Source: Paenibacillus vietnamensis
GTDB lineage: Bacteria; Bacillota; Bacilli; Paenibacillales; Paenibacillaceae
Direction: 5' to 3'
DNA length: 64,000 nt
Assembly: GCF_020169515.1 (NCBI RefSeq)
Contig: NZ_JAHMHW010000004.1
Coordinates: forward strand, 1 to 64,000
Made by a program: the position numbers and the translations under genes. Below are positions 56,177 to 64,000 of this stretch, in pieces; within the stretch, counting starts at the first letter, position 1; every line of letters starts with the position of its first letter. The notes beneath the pieces were generated by a model. That model did no database searches and was not told where the DNA came from. It saw only the letters and a list, made by a program, of their open reading frames with translations.

Positions 56177-57220
56177 TCACCCTACCTTTGTAACACGGAC
56201 GTCGCCTATAAACGTGCTGACGATTAGCTTGATTTTTTTGTCCGATTCGGTGTACAAGGGGGATTGGATATGAATGTTGTTGAACATGCCGCCTTCCTTG
56301 CGCCCCAGTACCTTTACGTCGCCTATGAAAGCGCTGGAAACAACCTGGACGCCTACCTCGAAATCGTTCGGCACAAACACCTTCACATCTCCGATAAAGG
56401 ATGAAATGCAAATTTTCGTTTCGCCCGGCGCAACCTGCGCTTTGGTCAAATCAAGCACGGTATCGCCGATGAAATGAGACACATTCAATGGCTTCAGATC
56501 CCAAAAATCGTGCCCGATATGAATGTCGCCGATAAAGCCGGAACGGGTCTGAACGTTCGGATCGCTGTGATTCCACCACTCCACATGCTCTTTATGCTGG
56601 CATTTCCACTCTTTATGCCGGCGCTTATGCTCATGCTTCCATTCCTTATAGGACTTCTTATAATTAGGCAGTTCAGGCGGTTCAGGCGCCGTCGGCACAT
56701 TCATGAAATCGTACGGCCGGTCAGAAGAGTCCGCGGACGCGTTCTCCTGCCCCTTCTTCAGATTAATAGGCGTTTTCGTCGGATCCGGATGCAGCGGCGG
56801 TGCCGGCGGCACAGGCGTCTGATCGTCAAACGGACGGTACGAAGTCCAATCATCCTCAGGAGGATCGTTTCTGCGCGATTTCGGACGCCAAATGAGGTTA
56901 ATGCCGATTAAAATGACGACGACAGGCCAAACATAAGGAATAATGTCGCTGATCGACCATTCGAACCACCCGAGATTCCGTCCCAGAAAAATAAAACCGA
57001 TCAGCAGGACGATTGCGCCCCACCAGCCCGAGCCGGAGCCGTGCAGCCTGCCCGCCAGCAGCCCGCGGATACCGACGATAATCAGGATGACGGGCCAGAA
57101 TACCGATATCGCATCTCCTATATCAAAGTCGACATAACCCGTTTGCCTTAGCAAAAACAAAACACCGATTGAAATAATGACTAATCCTGTGAACAACCGG
57201 CTTGCAAAATTACCGTTCAA
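56177..57220 (-). CDS. liaF: LiaF-like membrane inhibitor with unusual linker
   Basis: Protein of 347 residues: four membrane helices (about 9-100), a linker (about 110-225), and a C-terminal cell-wall-active domain (DUF2154) built of five repeats of the tetrapeptide FIGD. The linker contains a basic, aromatic stretch with two KEWKxxHK copies (about 190-215), rich in Lys, His and Trp, which I do not know from LiaF. Start TTG at 57220 with AAGGAG upstream. First gene of liaF-liaS-liaR; a 12-bp-armed palindrome lies upstream. Divergent from the ammonium transporter gene. Confidence 0.88.
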   Translation of the reverse strand: MNGNFASRLFTGLVIISIGVLFLLRQTGYVDFDIGDAISVFWPVILIIVGIRGLLAGRLHGSGSGWWGAIVLLIGFIFLGRNLGWFEWSISDIIPYVWPVVVILIGINLIWRPKSRRNDPPEDDWTSYRPFDDQTPVPPAPPLHPDPTKTPINLKKGQENASADSSDRPYDFMNVPTAPEPPELPNYKKSYKEWKHEHKRRHKEWKCQHKEHVEWWNHSDPNVQTRSGFIGDIHIGHDFWDLKPLNVSHFIGDTVLDLTKAQVAPGETKICISSFIGDVKVFVPNDFEVGVQVVSSAFIGDVKVLGRKEGGMFNNIHIQSPLYTESDKKIKLIVSTFIGDVRVTKVG

Positions 57221-57292
57221 GCAGCCCCAGCTCCTTATGCTTCCTTCATTATGTGATAGCTCTAGTATAACGGACGGTAATCCTTCACAAAA

Positions 57293-57339
57293 GGGACGCT
57301 CGGTTGAAATGAGAATCCGTCTCTAGACCGAGCCGTCCC
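57293..57339. promoter_or_regulatory. Long imperfect palindrome between liaF and amt
   Basis: GGGAC-GCTCGGT pairs with ACCGAGC-(C)-GTCCC, with an inner GAGA/TCTC pair. It lies upstream of the amt -35 and just upstream of a possible lia promoter (TTTGTG, 16 bases, TATACT on the minus strand at 57264-57291). A regulator site for either transcript is possible. Confidence 0.45.
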
Positions 57340-57386
57340 GCTGTCGAGAAATACCTGACATGCGTTAACAAACGTAACGTTCAGCG

Positions 57387-57416
57387 TTGACATTGTTCAC
57401 TTCCTCTATTTATAAT
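57387..57416 (+). promoter_or_regulatory. Sigma-A promoter of the ammonium transporter gene
   Basis: TTGACA, 18 bases, TATAAT, both hexamers perfect, 64 bases before the start codon. Downstream, GTAAG-N7-CTTAC at 57433-57449 resembles a GlnR/TnrA half-site pair but with two extra spacer bases. Confidence 0.8.
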
Positions 57417-57479
57417 GATGAACGGATCGGATGTAAGAGAAAACCTTACGCCAAACCAATAAGAATGGGAGATGAAACA

Positions 57480-58778
57480 ATGGACGTAACAGAACTGTCA
57501 AGAGGTCTGGACACGATCTGGGTCGTTTTGACAGCAGCGATGATCCTGTTGATGGAGGGCGGTTTCGCTTTGCTGGAAGCAGGCTTCGTGAGGCAAAAGA
57601 ACGCCGTCAGCATTATTATGAAGGTATTCGTCGATATCGTTTTCGGCGCGCTCGTATTTTATTTTATCGGTTTCGCTTTCATGTACGGAAAGGATGCCGG
57701 AGGCATCATCGGTACGACGGGCTTTCTCATAAACGGCGATTTGTCTCATATCGCGCTGAACATTTCGAACGAAACATACTGGCTTTTCCAATGCGCTTTC
57801 GTCATCGCCGTCATTTCGATCGTATCCGGAGCGGTTGCGGAACGCATTCATTTCAGAGCTTATATTTTGTTAACGATTGCAATGACAGGCCTCATTTATC
57901 CGCTTGCCGGGCACTGGGTTTGGTCGGGCAGCGGCTTCATCGGCAAGCTCGGAATGATCGATTTTGCGGGATCGGCCGTTATCCACGCTTTGGGCGGATT
58001 TTCGGCGCTGGCAGCCGCTATATTCATCGGTCCGCGGATCGGTAAATTCAGTGCCGACGGGAAAGTTAACATCGTTCCCCCGTCCAATCTGCCGCTTGCT
58101 TCCGTAGGCGCGTTCATTCTATGGTTCGGCTGGTTCGGCTTTAACGCAGGCAGCACGCTCAGCGCTACGAACAGCTCGATCGGCCATATCGCCCTGACGA
58201 CGATGCTGTCGGCTTCGGCGGGAGGAGCAGCCTGCATTCTGTTTACGATGTTCAGGTACAAGAAAGCGGATCCTCCTATGGTCATTAACGGCTCGCTCGC
58301 CGGACTTGTCGGCATTACGGCCGGCTGCGCTTTCGTCTCCGACGGAGCGGCAATCGGAATCGGGGCCGTGTCCGGCATTGCGATGGTGCTTGTAACCGAA
58401 TGGCTGGAAAGCAAACAAATCGACGATCCGGTCGGAGCGTTCGCCGTACACGGCATCAGCGGCAGCATCGGAACGCTCGCTGTCGGCCTGTTCGCTGTGC
58501 CGGAGCTGTCCGGTGAAGTCGGCCAAGGCTATTACGGGTTGTTTTACGGCGGCGGATGGAATCTGCTGGGCGTTCAAGCGCTAGGATTGGCAATCGTTTC
58601 GGTATGGGGCTTCGCCATGTCCTGGGGCGTGTTATGGCTCGTCCGCAAAGTGATGCCTGTACGCGTGTCAAAGGATGAAGAGCTCGTCGGCCTCGACGTC
58701 GGCATTCACGGGGTGCCCGCATACAGCCAGGAGCATGATTTCCTCGATCTCGAGCGTCTGACGAACCGAAAATCCTAA
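57480..58778 (+). CDS. amt: Ammonium transporter
   Basis: Amt family channel of 432 residues with 11 predicted helices. Key blocks: LMEGGFALLEAGFVRQKN, NETYWLFQCAFV, GSAVIHALGGFSALAAA (with conserved His), WFGWFGFNAGST, and the late DDPVGAFAVHGISGSIG (second conserved His). GGGAG lies eight bases before the ATG at 57480; an open frame 31 codons upstream lacks a ribosome site and crosses the promoter. No glnK/P-II gene follows, unlike nrgAB of B. subtilis. Confidence 0.94.
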   Translation: MDVTELSRGLDTIWVVLTAAMILLMEGGFALLEAGFVRQKNAVSIIMKVFVDIVFGALVFYFIGFAFMYGKDAGGIIGTTGFLINGDLSHIALNISNETYWLFQCAFVIAVISIVSGAVAERIHFRAYILLTIAMTGLIYPLAGHWVWSGSGFIGKLGMIDFAGSAVIHALGGFSALAAAIFIGPRIGKFSADGKVNIVPPSNLPLASVGAFILWFGWFGFNAGSTLSATNSSIGHIALTTMLSASAGGAACILFTMFRYKKADPPMVINGSLAGLVGITAGCAFVSDGAAIGIGAVSGIAMVLVTEWLESKQIDDPVGAFAVHGISGSIGTLAVGLFAVPELSGEVGQGYYGLFYGGGWNLLGVQALGLAIVSVWGFAMSWGVLWLVRKVMPVRVSKDEELVGLDVGIHGVPAYSQEHDFLDLERLTNRKS

Positions 58779-58799
58779 ATTGGCGGACTTCCCCGCCCT

Positions 58800-58848
58800 A
58801 AAGAGCTGTACCTGGTCCGTTACTGAGTGCCGGTCGGCTCTTTTTTTG
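58800..58848 (+). terminator. amt terminator
   Basis: Arms AAAGAGC and GCTCTTT with a long loop and a T-run of seven on the plus strand. Confidence 0.65.
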
Positions 58849-58857
58849 CGTATAAAT

Positions 58858-58889
58858 ACAAAAAAACCGTCCGGGTGCATGCCCGGCGG
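58858..58889 (-). terminator. Terminator of the coiled-coil gene
   Basis: Minus strand CCG(C)CCGGG, loop, CCCGG(A)CGG then TTTTTTT. Confidence 0.85.
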
Positions 58890-58915
58890 CCGATTTATCA
58901 ATGTTTTGATTAAAT

Positions 58916-59305
58916 TTAATTGTTCATATCGCTCACAAGCTCAAAAGGAACGGACACAATGTCGGTTGGAGCAGAACTATTCTGAATCGAACGAGCTTTC
59001 TCAATTTCCTGGCGAAGCATGCGTACCTTCTCCATCGGCTTTCTTACAAAATGAATGTATTCAACCGCTAGGTGATGGTCAGGCTTCTTGCCCGTTAACA
59101 TTCTGCGCAAAGTAGACATCGACTGGTAGGCCCTTTCTTCCATTAGCCTGCGCTTCTCATATCGTTCCACCATTTGCTCGATTTCGGCAATTTCCTGTTC
59201 CTTCTTCGCGACATATGCTTCTATAAACGGATAAACTTCTGCCGCTTTTCGATGCTCGGCAACTGCAGAAAAAGAAAAGCCGTTATGAATGATCGGATCA
59301 ACCAT
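58916..59305 (-). CDS. Small coiled-coil protein of unknown function
   Basis: Not a family I recognise. It has 129 residues; about 20-100 is strongly helical and charged with heptad-like spacing (KKEQEIAEIEQMVERYEKRR; KPMEKVRMLRQEIEKARSI), suggesting a coiled coil. No signal peptide, membrane helix or Cys. ACAGGTGA precedes the ATG and a good terminator follows, which supports a real gene. The spore protein gene upstream has its own terminator, so it is transcribed separately. Confidence 0.7.
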   Translation of the reverse strand: MVDPIIHNGFSFSAVAEHRKAAEVYPFIEAYVAKKEQEIAEIEQMVERYEKRRLMEERAYQSMSTLRRMLTGKKPDHHLAVEYIHFVRKPMEKVRMLRQEIEKARSIQNSSAPTDIVSVPFELVSDMNN

Positions 59306-59439
59306 GAGAATTCACCTGTCTTGTCATGTGATTATTATTTACATAGGTAATCATACAACAAACGAAGCCGGATGAAAACAATTTTTTTTCTAATGAAAAG
59401 CCGGATATTACTGGAAATCGGGAGTGAAGCGCCCTATCT

Positions 59440-59466
59440 AAAAAGAGGAGCCTCGCGGCTCCTCTT
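59440..59466 (-). terminator. Terminator of the spore protein gene
   Basis: Perfect 9-bp arms AGAGGAGCC and GGCTCCTCT with a 4-base loop, minus-strand TTTTAG after the stem. Confidence 0.88.
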
Positions 59467-59492
59467 CGTTCGCTTTATTCATGTAAAGGAAA

Positions 59493-59630
59493 TTACTTTT
59501 GAGCTTGTTGTTGGGCATTGTTTGCCGCTTGTTTGCCTGCAGCGTTGTTTTGGTTAAATTCTTCAGCAAATTCAGCATTGAACTTGTTGTTTTGGTTTTG
59601 AGCGGCTTTATTAGCTTTGTTTTTAGCCAT
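59493..59630 (-). CDS. Gamma-type small acid-soluble spore protein
   Basis: Tiny gene of 45 codons, MAKNKANKAAQNQNNKFNAE then FAEEFNQNNAAGKQ and a Gln/Ala-rich end. Composition is almost only Ala, Asn, Gln and Lys, and the FNAEFAEEFNQ core recalls the F-G-T-E-F-A-S-E-T repeats of SspE-type gamma SASP, amino-acid stores of the spore. GGGAGGTGA precedes the ATG, a sigma-G-type promoter lies at 59655-59684 and a terminator follows. The 61-codon frame on the other strand is its shadow. Confidence 0.85.
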   Translation of the reverse strand: MAKNKANKAAQNQNNKFNAEFAEEFNQNNAAGKQAANNAQQQAQK

Positions 59631-59654
59631 TGTAATCACCTCCCGTTTCATTGT

Positions 59655-59684
59655 TAGTATGGCTCGGTTAAGGGTGATTATGCT
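59655..59684 (-). promoter_or_regulatory. Sigma-G promoter of the spore protein gene
   Basis: Minus strand AGCATA, 17 bases, CATACTA. The -10 equals the forespore sigma-G consensus; the -35 keeps the ATA. It ends 24 bases before the start codon. Confidence 0.7.
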
Positions 59685-59692
59685 GGCAATAT

Positions 59693-60292
59693 TTACGACT
59701 CCAGGTACGTTTGAGGGATTGGTTTTCCGGCTTCCACGGCCAGATTGATTTTATTCAGCCATGCTTGCGTAAGCTTGCCTGTGCCCATGCGCAGTACCTC
59801 GACATGGACCGTTCGCTTGCCCCACTGCTCGTATACTTGCTTTATCGTTTCAAAATACAGATCGATCCGTTTGCCTTTGATCGCCGACCCCGTATCCGCC
59901 ACAACCCCATAGCCATAGCCGGGAATATATAGCAGCGTGCCGATCGGAAACAGCTTCGTATCGGCTGCGATCGTCGATACCTGGTCCCTGCGAACCCTCA
60001 CACCCGAGTAGGTGATGCCGTACTGGGGGTGGCCGGGCCGCTTGCCCGTCGATTCCACTCCGGCCGTATAGCCGGTCGCGATGACTTCAACGGTTTCGCC
60101 AAGGCCTTCCTTATGCCGAAGCAGAGGCTCCATATTTCCGCTTGCCAGGGCGTCGCCTTTGGCCGCCTTCCGATGCCTATCCGCCGCATCGGCCGATGCC
60201 GGGCCGTTCCAGATCGTTAAGGCGTTGGCCATAACGAAAAGAAGCAGCAACGCGAAGATTCCTTTTTTCCTATTAAAAAAGCTTGTAACCAT
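59693..60292 (-). CDS. Exported 3D-domain protein
   Basis: Protein of 199 residues with an N-terminal signal or anchor helix (about 10-30) after Lys/Arg residues, a short linker, and a C-terminal 3D domain (about 85-170) named for three Asp residues: [30 protein letters not shown]. The fold is the double-psi barrel of MltA-like lytic transglycosylases and Bacillus YocH/YuiC, so peptidoglycan cleavage is likely. The N-terminal G5 or LysM domains of related proteins are missing. GAGGAGGA lies before the ATG at 60292. Confidence 0.87.
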   Translation of the reverse strand: MVTSFFNRKKGIFALLLLFVMANALTIWNGPASADAADRHRKAAKGDALASGNMEPLLRHKEGLGETVEVIATGYTAGVESTGKRPGHPQYGITYSGVRVRRDQVSTIAADTKLFPIGTLLYIPGYGYGVVADTGSAIKGKRIDLYFETIKQVYEQWGKRTVHVEVLRMGTGKLTQAWLNKINLAVEAGKPIPQTYLES

Positions 60293-60354
60293 CTGGATTG
60301 CTTCCTCCTCAGAGAAAATCATGCCCAGATGGCACAAGCTTTATGCAAAGGCGC

Positions 60355-62292
60355 TTATTGTTCTTTGTCCGCGATTTGCTTCTGAAGCAGCGAGATAAGC
60401 TCCTTCACAGGCATTGCGCCAAGGTCTCCCTCGCCGCGCTTGCGGACGGATACGGCTTCCGCCTGCATTTCGTTCTCGCCCACAACCAGCATGTAAGGCG
60501 CCTTCTCCAGCTGAGCCTCGCGGATTTTGTAGCCCAGCTTCTCGTTGCGGAGATCGCTTTCCACACGGATGCCGGCGGCCTGCAGCTCCTCGGTCACCTT
60601 GCGTGCATATGCCTCGTAAGCGGTCGATACCGGAATAACCTTCGCCTGAACAGGCGACAGCCACAATGGCAGCGCACCTGCAAAATTTTCGAGCAGGAAT
60701 GCCGTCATTCTTTCCATTGTGCTGATGATGCCGCGGTGGATAACGACCGGCCGGTGCTTCTTGCCGTCGTCGCCGATGTATTCCAGCTCGAACCGCTCAG
60801 GAAGCAGGAAGTCGAGCTGAGCAGTCGACAGCGTCTCTTCCTTGCCGAGTGCCGTCTTGATCTGCACGTCAAGCTTCGGACCGTAGAACGCCGCTTCGCC
60901 CTCCGCTTCGAAAAACGGAAGCTCAAGTTCCTCGACGACCTCGCGGAGCATGCGCTGCGACATTTCCCACATCTCGTCGTTCTGGAAGTACTTCTCCGTA
61001 TCCTGAGGATCGCGGTAGGACAGGCGGAAGCGGTATTCCTTGATGCCGAAATCCTCGTATACTTTACGGATCAGGTTCACGACACGGGCGAACTCTTCCT
61101 TGATTTGATCCGGACGGCAGAAAATGTGGGCGTCGTTAAGCGTCATAGCGCGTACGCGGTGAAGGCCTGTCAGCGCACCCGACATTTCATAGCGGTGCAT
61201 CGTTCCGAGCTCGGCGATGCGGACCGGCAGGTCGCGGTAGCTTCTCATGTCGCTTTTGAACACCATCATATGGTGAGGACAGTTCATCGGACGCAGAACA
61301 AGCTCCTCGTTGTCCATGACCATTTTCGGGAACATATCTTCGCTGTAATGCTCCCAGTGACCCGATGTTTTGTAAAGCTCGACATTCGCAAGCACCGGCG
61401 TATACACATGCTCGTAGCCGAGTCTTTCCTCGAGGTCGACGATATAGCGCTCCATCGTTCTCCGGAGCTTGGCGCCGTTCGGAAGCCACAGCGGCAGCCC
61501 TTGGCCTACCTCGCGCGAGAACGTGAACATTTTGAGCTCGCGTCCCAGCTTGCGGTGATCGCGCTTCTTCGCTTCCTCCAGGAAGTGCAAATGCTCATCC
61601 AGCTGTGCTTTTTTCGGAAAAGCCGTGCCGTAAATGCGCTGCAGCATTTTGTTTTTCGAATCTCCCCGCCAGTACGCCCCTGCGACGCTGAGCAGCTTGA
61701 AGGCCTTGATCCGGCCCGTCGAAGGAAGGTGAGGTCCGCGGCACAGGTCGAAAAACTCGCCTTGATCGTACATTGTAATTACGGAATCCTCCGGCAGATC
61801 GCGGATCAGCTCCAGCTTCAGGTTATCGCCGAGCTCGGTGAAAATCGCCAATGCCTCTTCGCGGCTAACCTCACGGCGGCGGATGTCCAGATTTTGCTGA
61901 GTAATTTTGTCCATTTCCTTCTCGATCTTTACGAGATCTTCAGGAGTAAGCGATTGCTCCATGTCAATATCATAATAGAAACCGTCTTCAATGACGGGAC
62001 CGATTCCGAGCTTTACGTTTGTATCGCCGTACAGGCGCTTGATCGCCTGCGCCAGCAAGTGAGCCGTACTATGGCGGTATACTTCAAGCCCGTCTGCCGT
62101 GTCCACCGTCACGATTTCGACTGCGGCATCGGCCTCGATAGGCGTATAGACGTCGACGACCTTCCCATTCATTTTTCCCGCAATTGCGTTTTTGCGCAGC
62201 CCGGTGCTTATGGAACCCGCAACTTCCTCGATCGTTGTGCCCGCAGCGTACTCTCTTACCGCTCCGTCCGGCAAAGTAACTTGAATAGCCAT
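60355..62292 (-). CDS. thrS: Threonyl-tRNA synthetase
   Basis: Class II synthetase of 645 residues charging tRNA-Thr. Domains in order: TGS (1-65), editing domain (about 65-225, with the [14 protein letters not shown] metal motif), catalytic core (about 240-535, motif 2 around [15 protein letters not shown], zinc ligands in [11 protein letters not shown] and later His residues), anticodon-binding domain (about 540-645). AGGAGGATG precedes the ATG. Expression is expected to be controlled by the T-box leader in front, which senses uncharged tRNA-Thr. ytxC lies upstream, as in B. subtilis. Confidence 0.97.
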   Translation of the reverse strand: MAIQVTLPDGAVREYAAGTTIEEVAGSISTGLRKNAIAGKMNGKVVDVYTPIEADAAVEIVTVDTADGLEVYRHSTAHLLAQAIKRLYGDTNVKLGIGPVIEDGFYYDIDMEQSLTPEDLVKIEKEMDKITQQNLDIRRREVSREEALAIFTELGDNLKLELIRDLPEDSVITMYDQGEFFDLCRGPHLPSTGRIKAFKLLSVAGAYWRGDSKNKMLQRIYGTAFPKKAQLDEHLHFLEEAKKRDHRKLGRELKMFTFSREVGQGLPLWLPNGAKLRRTMERYIVDLEERLGYEHVYTPVLANVELYKTSGHWEHYSEDMFPKMVMDNEELVLRPMNCPHHMMVFKSDMRSYRDLPVRIAELGTMHRYEMSGALTGLHRVRAMTLNDAHIFCRPDQIKEEFARVVNLIRKVYEDFGIKEYRFRLSYRDPQDTEKYFQNDEMWEMSQRMLREVVEELELPFFEAEGEAAFYGPKLDVQIKTALGKEETLSTAQLDFLLPERFELEYIGDDGKKHRPVVIHRGIISTMERMTAFLLENFAGALPLWLSPVQAKVIPVSTAYEAYARKVTEELQAAGIRVESDLRNEKLGYKIREAQLEKAPYMLVVGENEMQAEAVSVRKRGEGDLGAMPVKELISLLQKQIADKEQ

Positions 62293-62349
62293 GTTCGTTC
62301 ATCCTCCTGATTTGTACAACTAATTTGACTGGTTACAGGCTTATGGGAA

Positions 62350-62586
62350 CGCAAAAAAAAGCACGCATCCCCAAAGGGACGAGTGCTTGCGTCTCGTGGT
62401 TCCACCCTACTTCAACTGCAGCTTTCGGCTTGCGCCCGCGGCGTACAGTCCTTGTATGTTCCGATAACGGTGAAATTCCGGCGCGGCTTACTTCCATTGT
62501 GGAACAGGTTCAACCGCACAGCTACAAAGGGGTACATCCGCAAGCGCCATGGAAGGAAATTGCAGCCGGGTTTCCTCTCTCTGGAC
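62350..62586 (-). promoter_or_regulatory. T-box riboswitch leader of thrS
   Basis: Read on the minus strand, the leader ends with the T-box core GGGTGGAACCACG (plus 62395-62407) and a terminator hairpin (arms AAGCAC/GTGCTT around 62359-62388 with eight T). The 5' part forms the stem I region with an AGAGAGAGGAAA start. An ACC triplet at 62507-62509 (minus strand) is a candidate Thr specifier codon, though I cannot confirm the loop without folding. Uncharged tRNA would pair with the T-box bulge and prevent termination. Confidence 0.92.
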
Positions 62587-62591
62587 CGGGC

Positions 62592-62619
62592 ATCATAAGC
62601 GGATACATGTCTTTGTCAA
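62592..62619 (-). promoter_or_regulatory. Sigma-A promoter of the thrS T-box transcript
   Basis: Minus strand TTGACA, 16 bases, TATGAT, giving a start point near 62586. Confidence 0.75.
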
Positions 62620-62701
62620 AGCCTTTTTAAAGTATATGTGTGTCATTATAACGCGAGATGTGGCTCCTGGTCAAGACTATGGCGGTACCGGCCTACCCGG
62701 A

Positions 62702-63625
62702 CTATGGCTGTACGAGCTCGTCGAGGCTCCCGCTGCATGAGGCGCAGCGCTCGCATACGGTTACGCGCTGGTCGAAAATCGTTTCGATCGTGCGAATCAC
62801 CTGCATTTCCGGCTGGCGGGTATGAATCGTAATGTGCTTGGGGGACACGGATATAAGCGAGCTTACGACCATGTCTTCGATATTCATTTCCGTCTCGAGC
62901 ATCTCGGCTACGATCTTGTCGGCCGGCGGTGTATGGTCAAGCGGCTGAAAGCCTGCGTCGTACATTAGAAATTCGTGGCCGCCTTTATGAAGCAAATGAA
63001 CCATCGGCACCTTCGTATCCTGCAGGAATACGAAATATTTCAATAAGGAAATAAACTCCTGATACTGCTTGTCGAGCACATACTCATCCAGCGCATAATC
63101 GACGACCTCCGCCAGTTCTTTGCGGTAAATCTTCAGCCTGAACGTCGTTAATCCGGTCAAATGAAGCTCCGTATTTTCCTGCAAATATTCCTCAACCTCG
63201 GCTGCAATCTTCGACTTCCTTCTCAAACGGTCCGCATCCAGAAATTTGCTGCCAAGCCCATCCCATTCCTTGCCGTGAAGAAGGTCATGGCAGTACCGCT
63301 CTACGGCGGCGGAATCGGCAGGCGATTGCGCACGGTATTTTTTGCGGACGATGGACGCGAGAATCTCCGTCTCCATCTCGGCAATTACGAATTCTGCAAT
63401 ACTGCCGGCAGCAACTTTAAACACGACCGGACCATGCGCCTGCAGCTGAAAATGCGGCAAAACGGCCAAACACCTGATTTCCAATTCAGATTCCCGGGTA
63501 AATTGAACGACAGCCGGCTGACCATCCTTATGTAAATGAACGCTCGCTTCATCGGTAAGACGTTCAGTCAGCTTTTGCGCCGAATGCTGAAGGCCGACCG
63601 GTAAAGATATCGTAAACAGCACCAT
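62702..63625 (-). CDS. ytxC: Sporulation protein YtxC
   Basis: YtxC-family protein of 307 residues, a sporulation-associated protein of unknown mechanism. Helical middle and a beta end with KHITIHTRQPEMQVIRTIETIF, then two CxxC-like motifs (VCERCASCSG). B. subtilis likewise has ytxC beside thrS. The start is taken at the ATG 63625, eight bases after AGGGG; the GTG three codons earlier is too close to that site. Transcribed toward thrS with the T-box promoter between. Confidence 0.87.
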   Translation of the reverse strand: MVLFTISLPVGLQHSAQKLTERLTDEASVHLHKDGQPAVVQFTRESELEIRCLAVLPHFQLQAHGPVVFKVAAGSIAEFVIAEMETEILASIVRKKYRAQSPADSAAVERYCHDLLHGKEWDGLGSKFLDADRLRRKSKIAAEVEEYLQENTELHLTGLTTFRLKIYRKELAEVVDYALDEYVLDKQYQEFISLLKYFVFLQDTKVPMVHLLHKGGHEFLMYDAGFQPLDHTPPADKIVAEMLETEMNIEDMVVSSLISVSPKHITIHTRQPEMQVIRTIETIFDQRVTVCERCASCSGSLDELVQP

Positions 63626-63735
63626 AAAGCTCACCCCTTCCTTCCTTATCAGTATATGGTCCCATCAACGGGGATATACGATGAAGAGTTTGGAATGTAA
63701 GGGATCGGTCATAATTGTCAAAAGCTCTATATATA

Positions 63736-63790
63736 AAAAATAACCGCATTCCGGCATCTGAAATCAGATACCGGCAATGCGGTTATTTTT
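63736..63790 (-). terminator. Terminator of the mqnC-like gene
   Basis: Long hairpin: AATAACCGCATT with AATGCGGTTATT, plus inner CCGGCATCTGA/TCAGATACCGG; minus-strand T-run of six follows. Confidence 0.88.
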
Positions 63791-63812
63791 CCTGATATGG
63801 CTCAATTCCCTA

Positions 63813-64000
63813 CTAGTTCTGCATAATAAAGTCCGCATCCGCTTTATCGGATTCGTTGTACATCTTCAGGATGTTATATTTCGTATCACGCTGAGCCGGA
63901 ATTTTGCCGGCTTCGCGGATGAGCTTAAGAATAAGTTCAATGTTGACCTTATGCGTGGTGCCTGCGGCCGAAACAACGTTCTCCTCAATCATCGTACTGC
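63813..64000 (-). CDS. mqnC: Radical SAM enzyme C-terminus, probably MqnC (partial)
   Basis: Only the last 61 codons are in the window; the start is beyond the right edge. The translated end (STMIEENVVSAAGTTH..., LIREAGKIPAQRDTKYNIL, ending FIMQN) matches the C-terminus of the CofH/MqnC/MqnE group, in particular the dehypoxanthinyl futalosine cyclase of the futalosine menaquinone pathway. MqnE cannot be wholly excluded from this fragment. Closed by a strong terminator. Confidence 0.75.
   Translation of the reverse strand, partial: STMIEENVVSAAGTTHKVNIELILKLIREAGKIPAQRDTKYNILKMYNESDKADADFIMQN

Noticed and set aside
57361-57449. GlnR/TnrA box upstream of amt
   Set aside because: GTAAG-N7-CTTAC and TGACATGCGTTAACA resemble the site but have wrong spacing or mismatches against TGTNA-N7-TNACA, so no operator was called.
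59372-59557. 61-codon frame on the plus strand
   Set aside because: It reads through a terminator and antisense to the small spore protein gene, which has all expression signals on the other strand.
60298-62310. Open frame of about 670 codons on the plus strand
   Set aside because: Exact shadow of thrS, whose domains and T-box leader are unmistakable.
62325-62630. 101-codon frame on the plus strand upstream of thrS
   Set aside because: It covers the T-box leader; the sequence is explained by RNA structure on the other strand.

Overview
The window reads as chromosome of an endospore-forming Firmicute close to Paenibacillus or Cohnella. The sporulation evidence is spoVR, prkA, ytxC, a CotF-type coat protein and a 45-residue gamma-type small acid-soluble spore protein. 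Other pointers are a YesM/YesN-controlled Lpl-type sugar transporter, LiaFSR, ribonuclease J, a threonyl-tRNA synthetase T-box leader, an AbrB-like regulator and the end of an MqnC-like futalosine-pathway gene. Ribosome binding sites are strong and AGGAGG-like, with several GTG and TTG starts. No phage, insertion sequence with transposase, CRISPR array or tRNA gene was seen.

Layout. 0-0.5 kb: 5' end of a 16S rRNA gene pointing out of the window, with its leader and promoter. 0.5-6.7 kb: glutaminase, then a minus-strand operon for a heterodimeric ABC exporter plus a YkvA-like protein, then an ArsR-type regulator. 6.8-27.7 kb: a carbohydrate island with a GH51 alpha-L-arabinofuranosidase, a GH127/146 beta-L-arabinofuranosidase with a divergent AraC regulator, a clan GH-A hydrolase co-transcribed with two sugar permeases, a YesM/YesN two-component system and a lipoprotein binding protein. 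No ATPase gene is present, so a shared MsmX-like ATPase is inferred. Spore genes (spoVR, cotF-like) and a divergent CorA-like membrane protein are interspersed. 27.7-33.3 kb: RNase J, a metallo-beta-lactamase-fold hydrolase, a DUF2935 protein, a FAD/Rieske oxidoreductase and a Gln-rich small protein. 33.3-36.8 kb: the conserved triad of circularly permuted ATP-grasp, alpha-E and transglutaminase-like proteins, behind an excellent sigma-A promoter whose transcript would begin with a terminator-like hairpin.

36.9-49.8 kb: a HemAT-like globin sensor, PrkA, a PD-(D/E)xK-like DUF2161 protein, an aminotransferase, AbrB-like, TrmL, an orphan PhoB-type regulator, serC, glnA, DAHP synthase and ispH. 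glnA encodes the beta-type enzyme with the adenylylation-site tyrosine motif, yet has a perfect GlnR/TnrA box upstream of its promoter. 49.8-58.8 kb: a two-component system next to htrA, a YugN-like gene, liaF-liaS-liaR and a divergent ammonium transporter. 58.9-64 kb: a small coiled-coil protein, the SASP gene with a sigma-G-type promoter, a 3D-domain protein, thrS behind its T-box, ytxC and a partial mqnC-like gene.

Most of the window is ordinary core and accessory Paenibacillaceae sequence. The items most worth a second look are the ATP-grasp/alpha-E/transglutaminase operon with its leader hairpin and Gln-rich neighbour, the beta-type glnA under a GlnR box, three 11-bp-phased hexamers in front of htrA, a 182-bp nested inverted repeat that looks like a MITE, and the CorA-like and nuclease-like proteins of unknown role.
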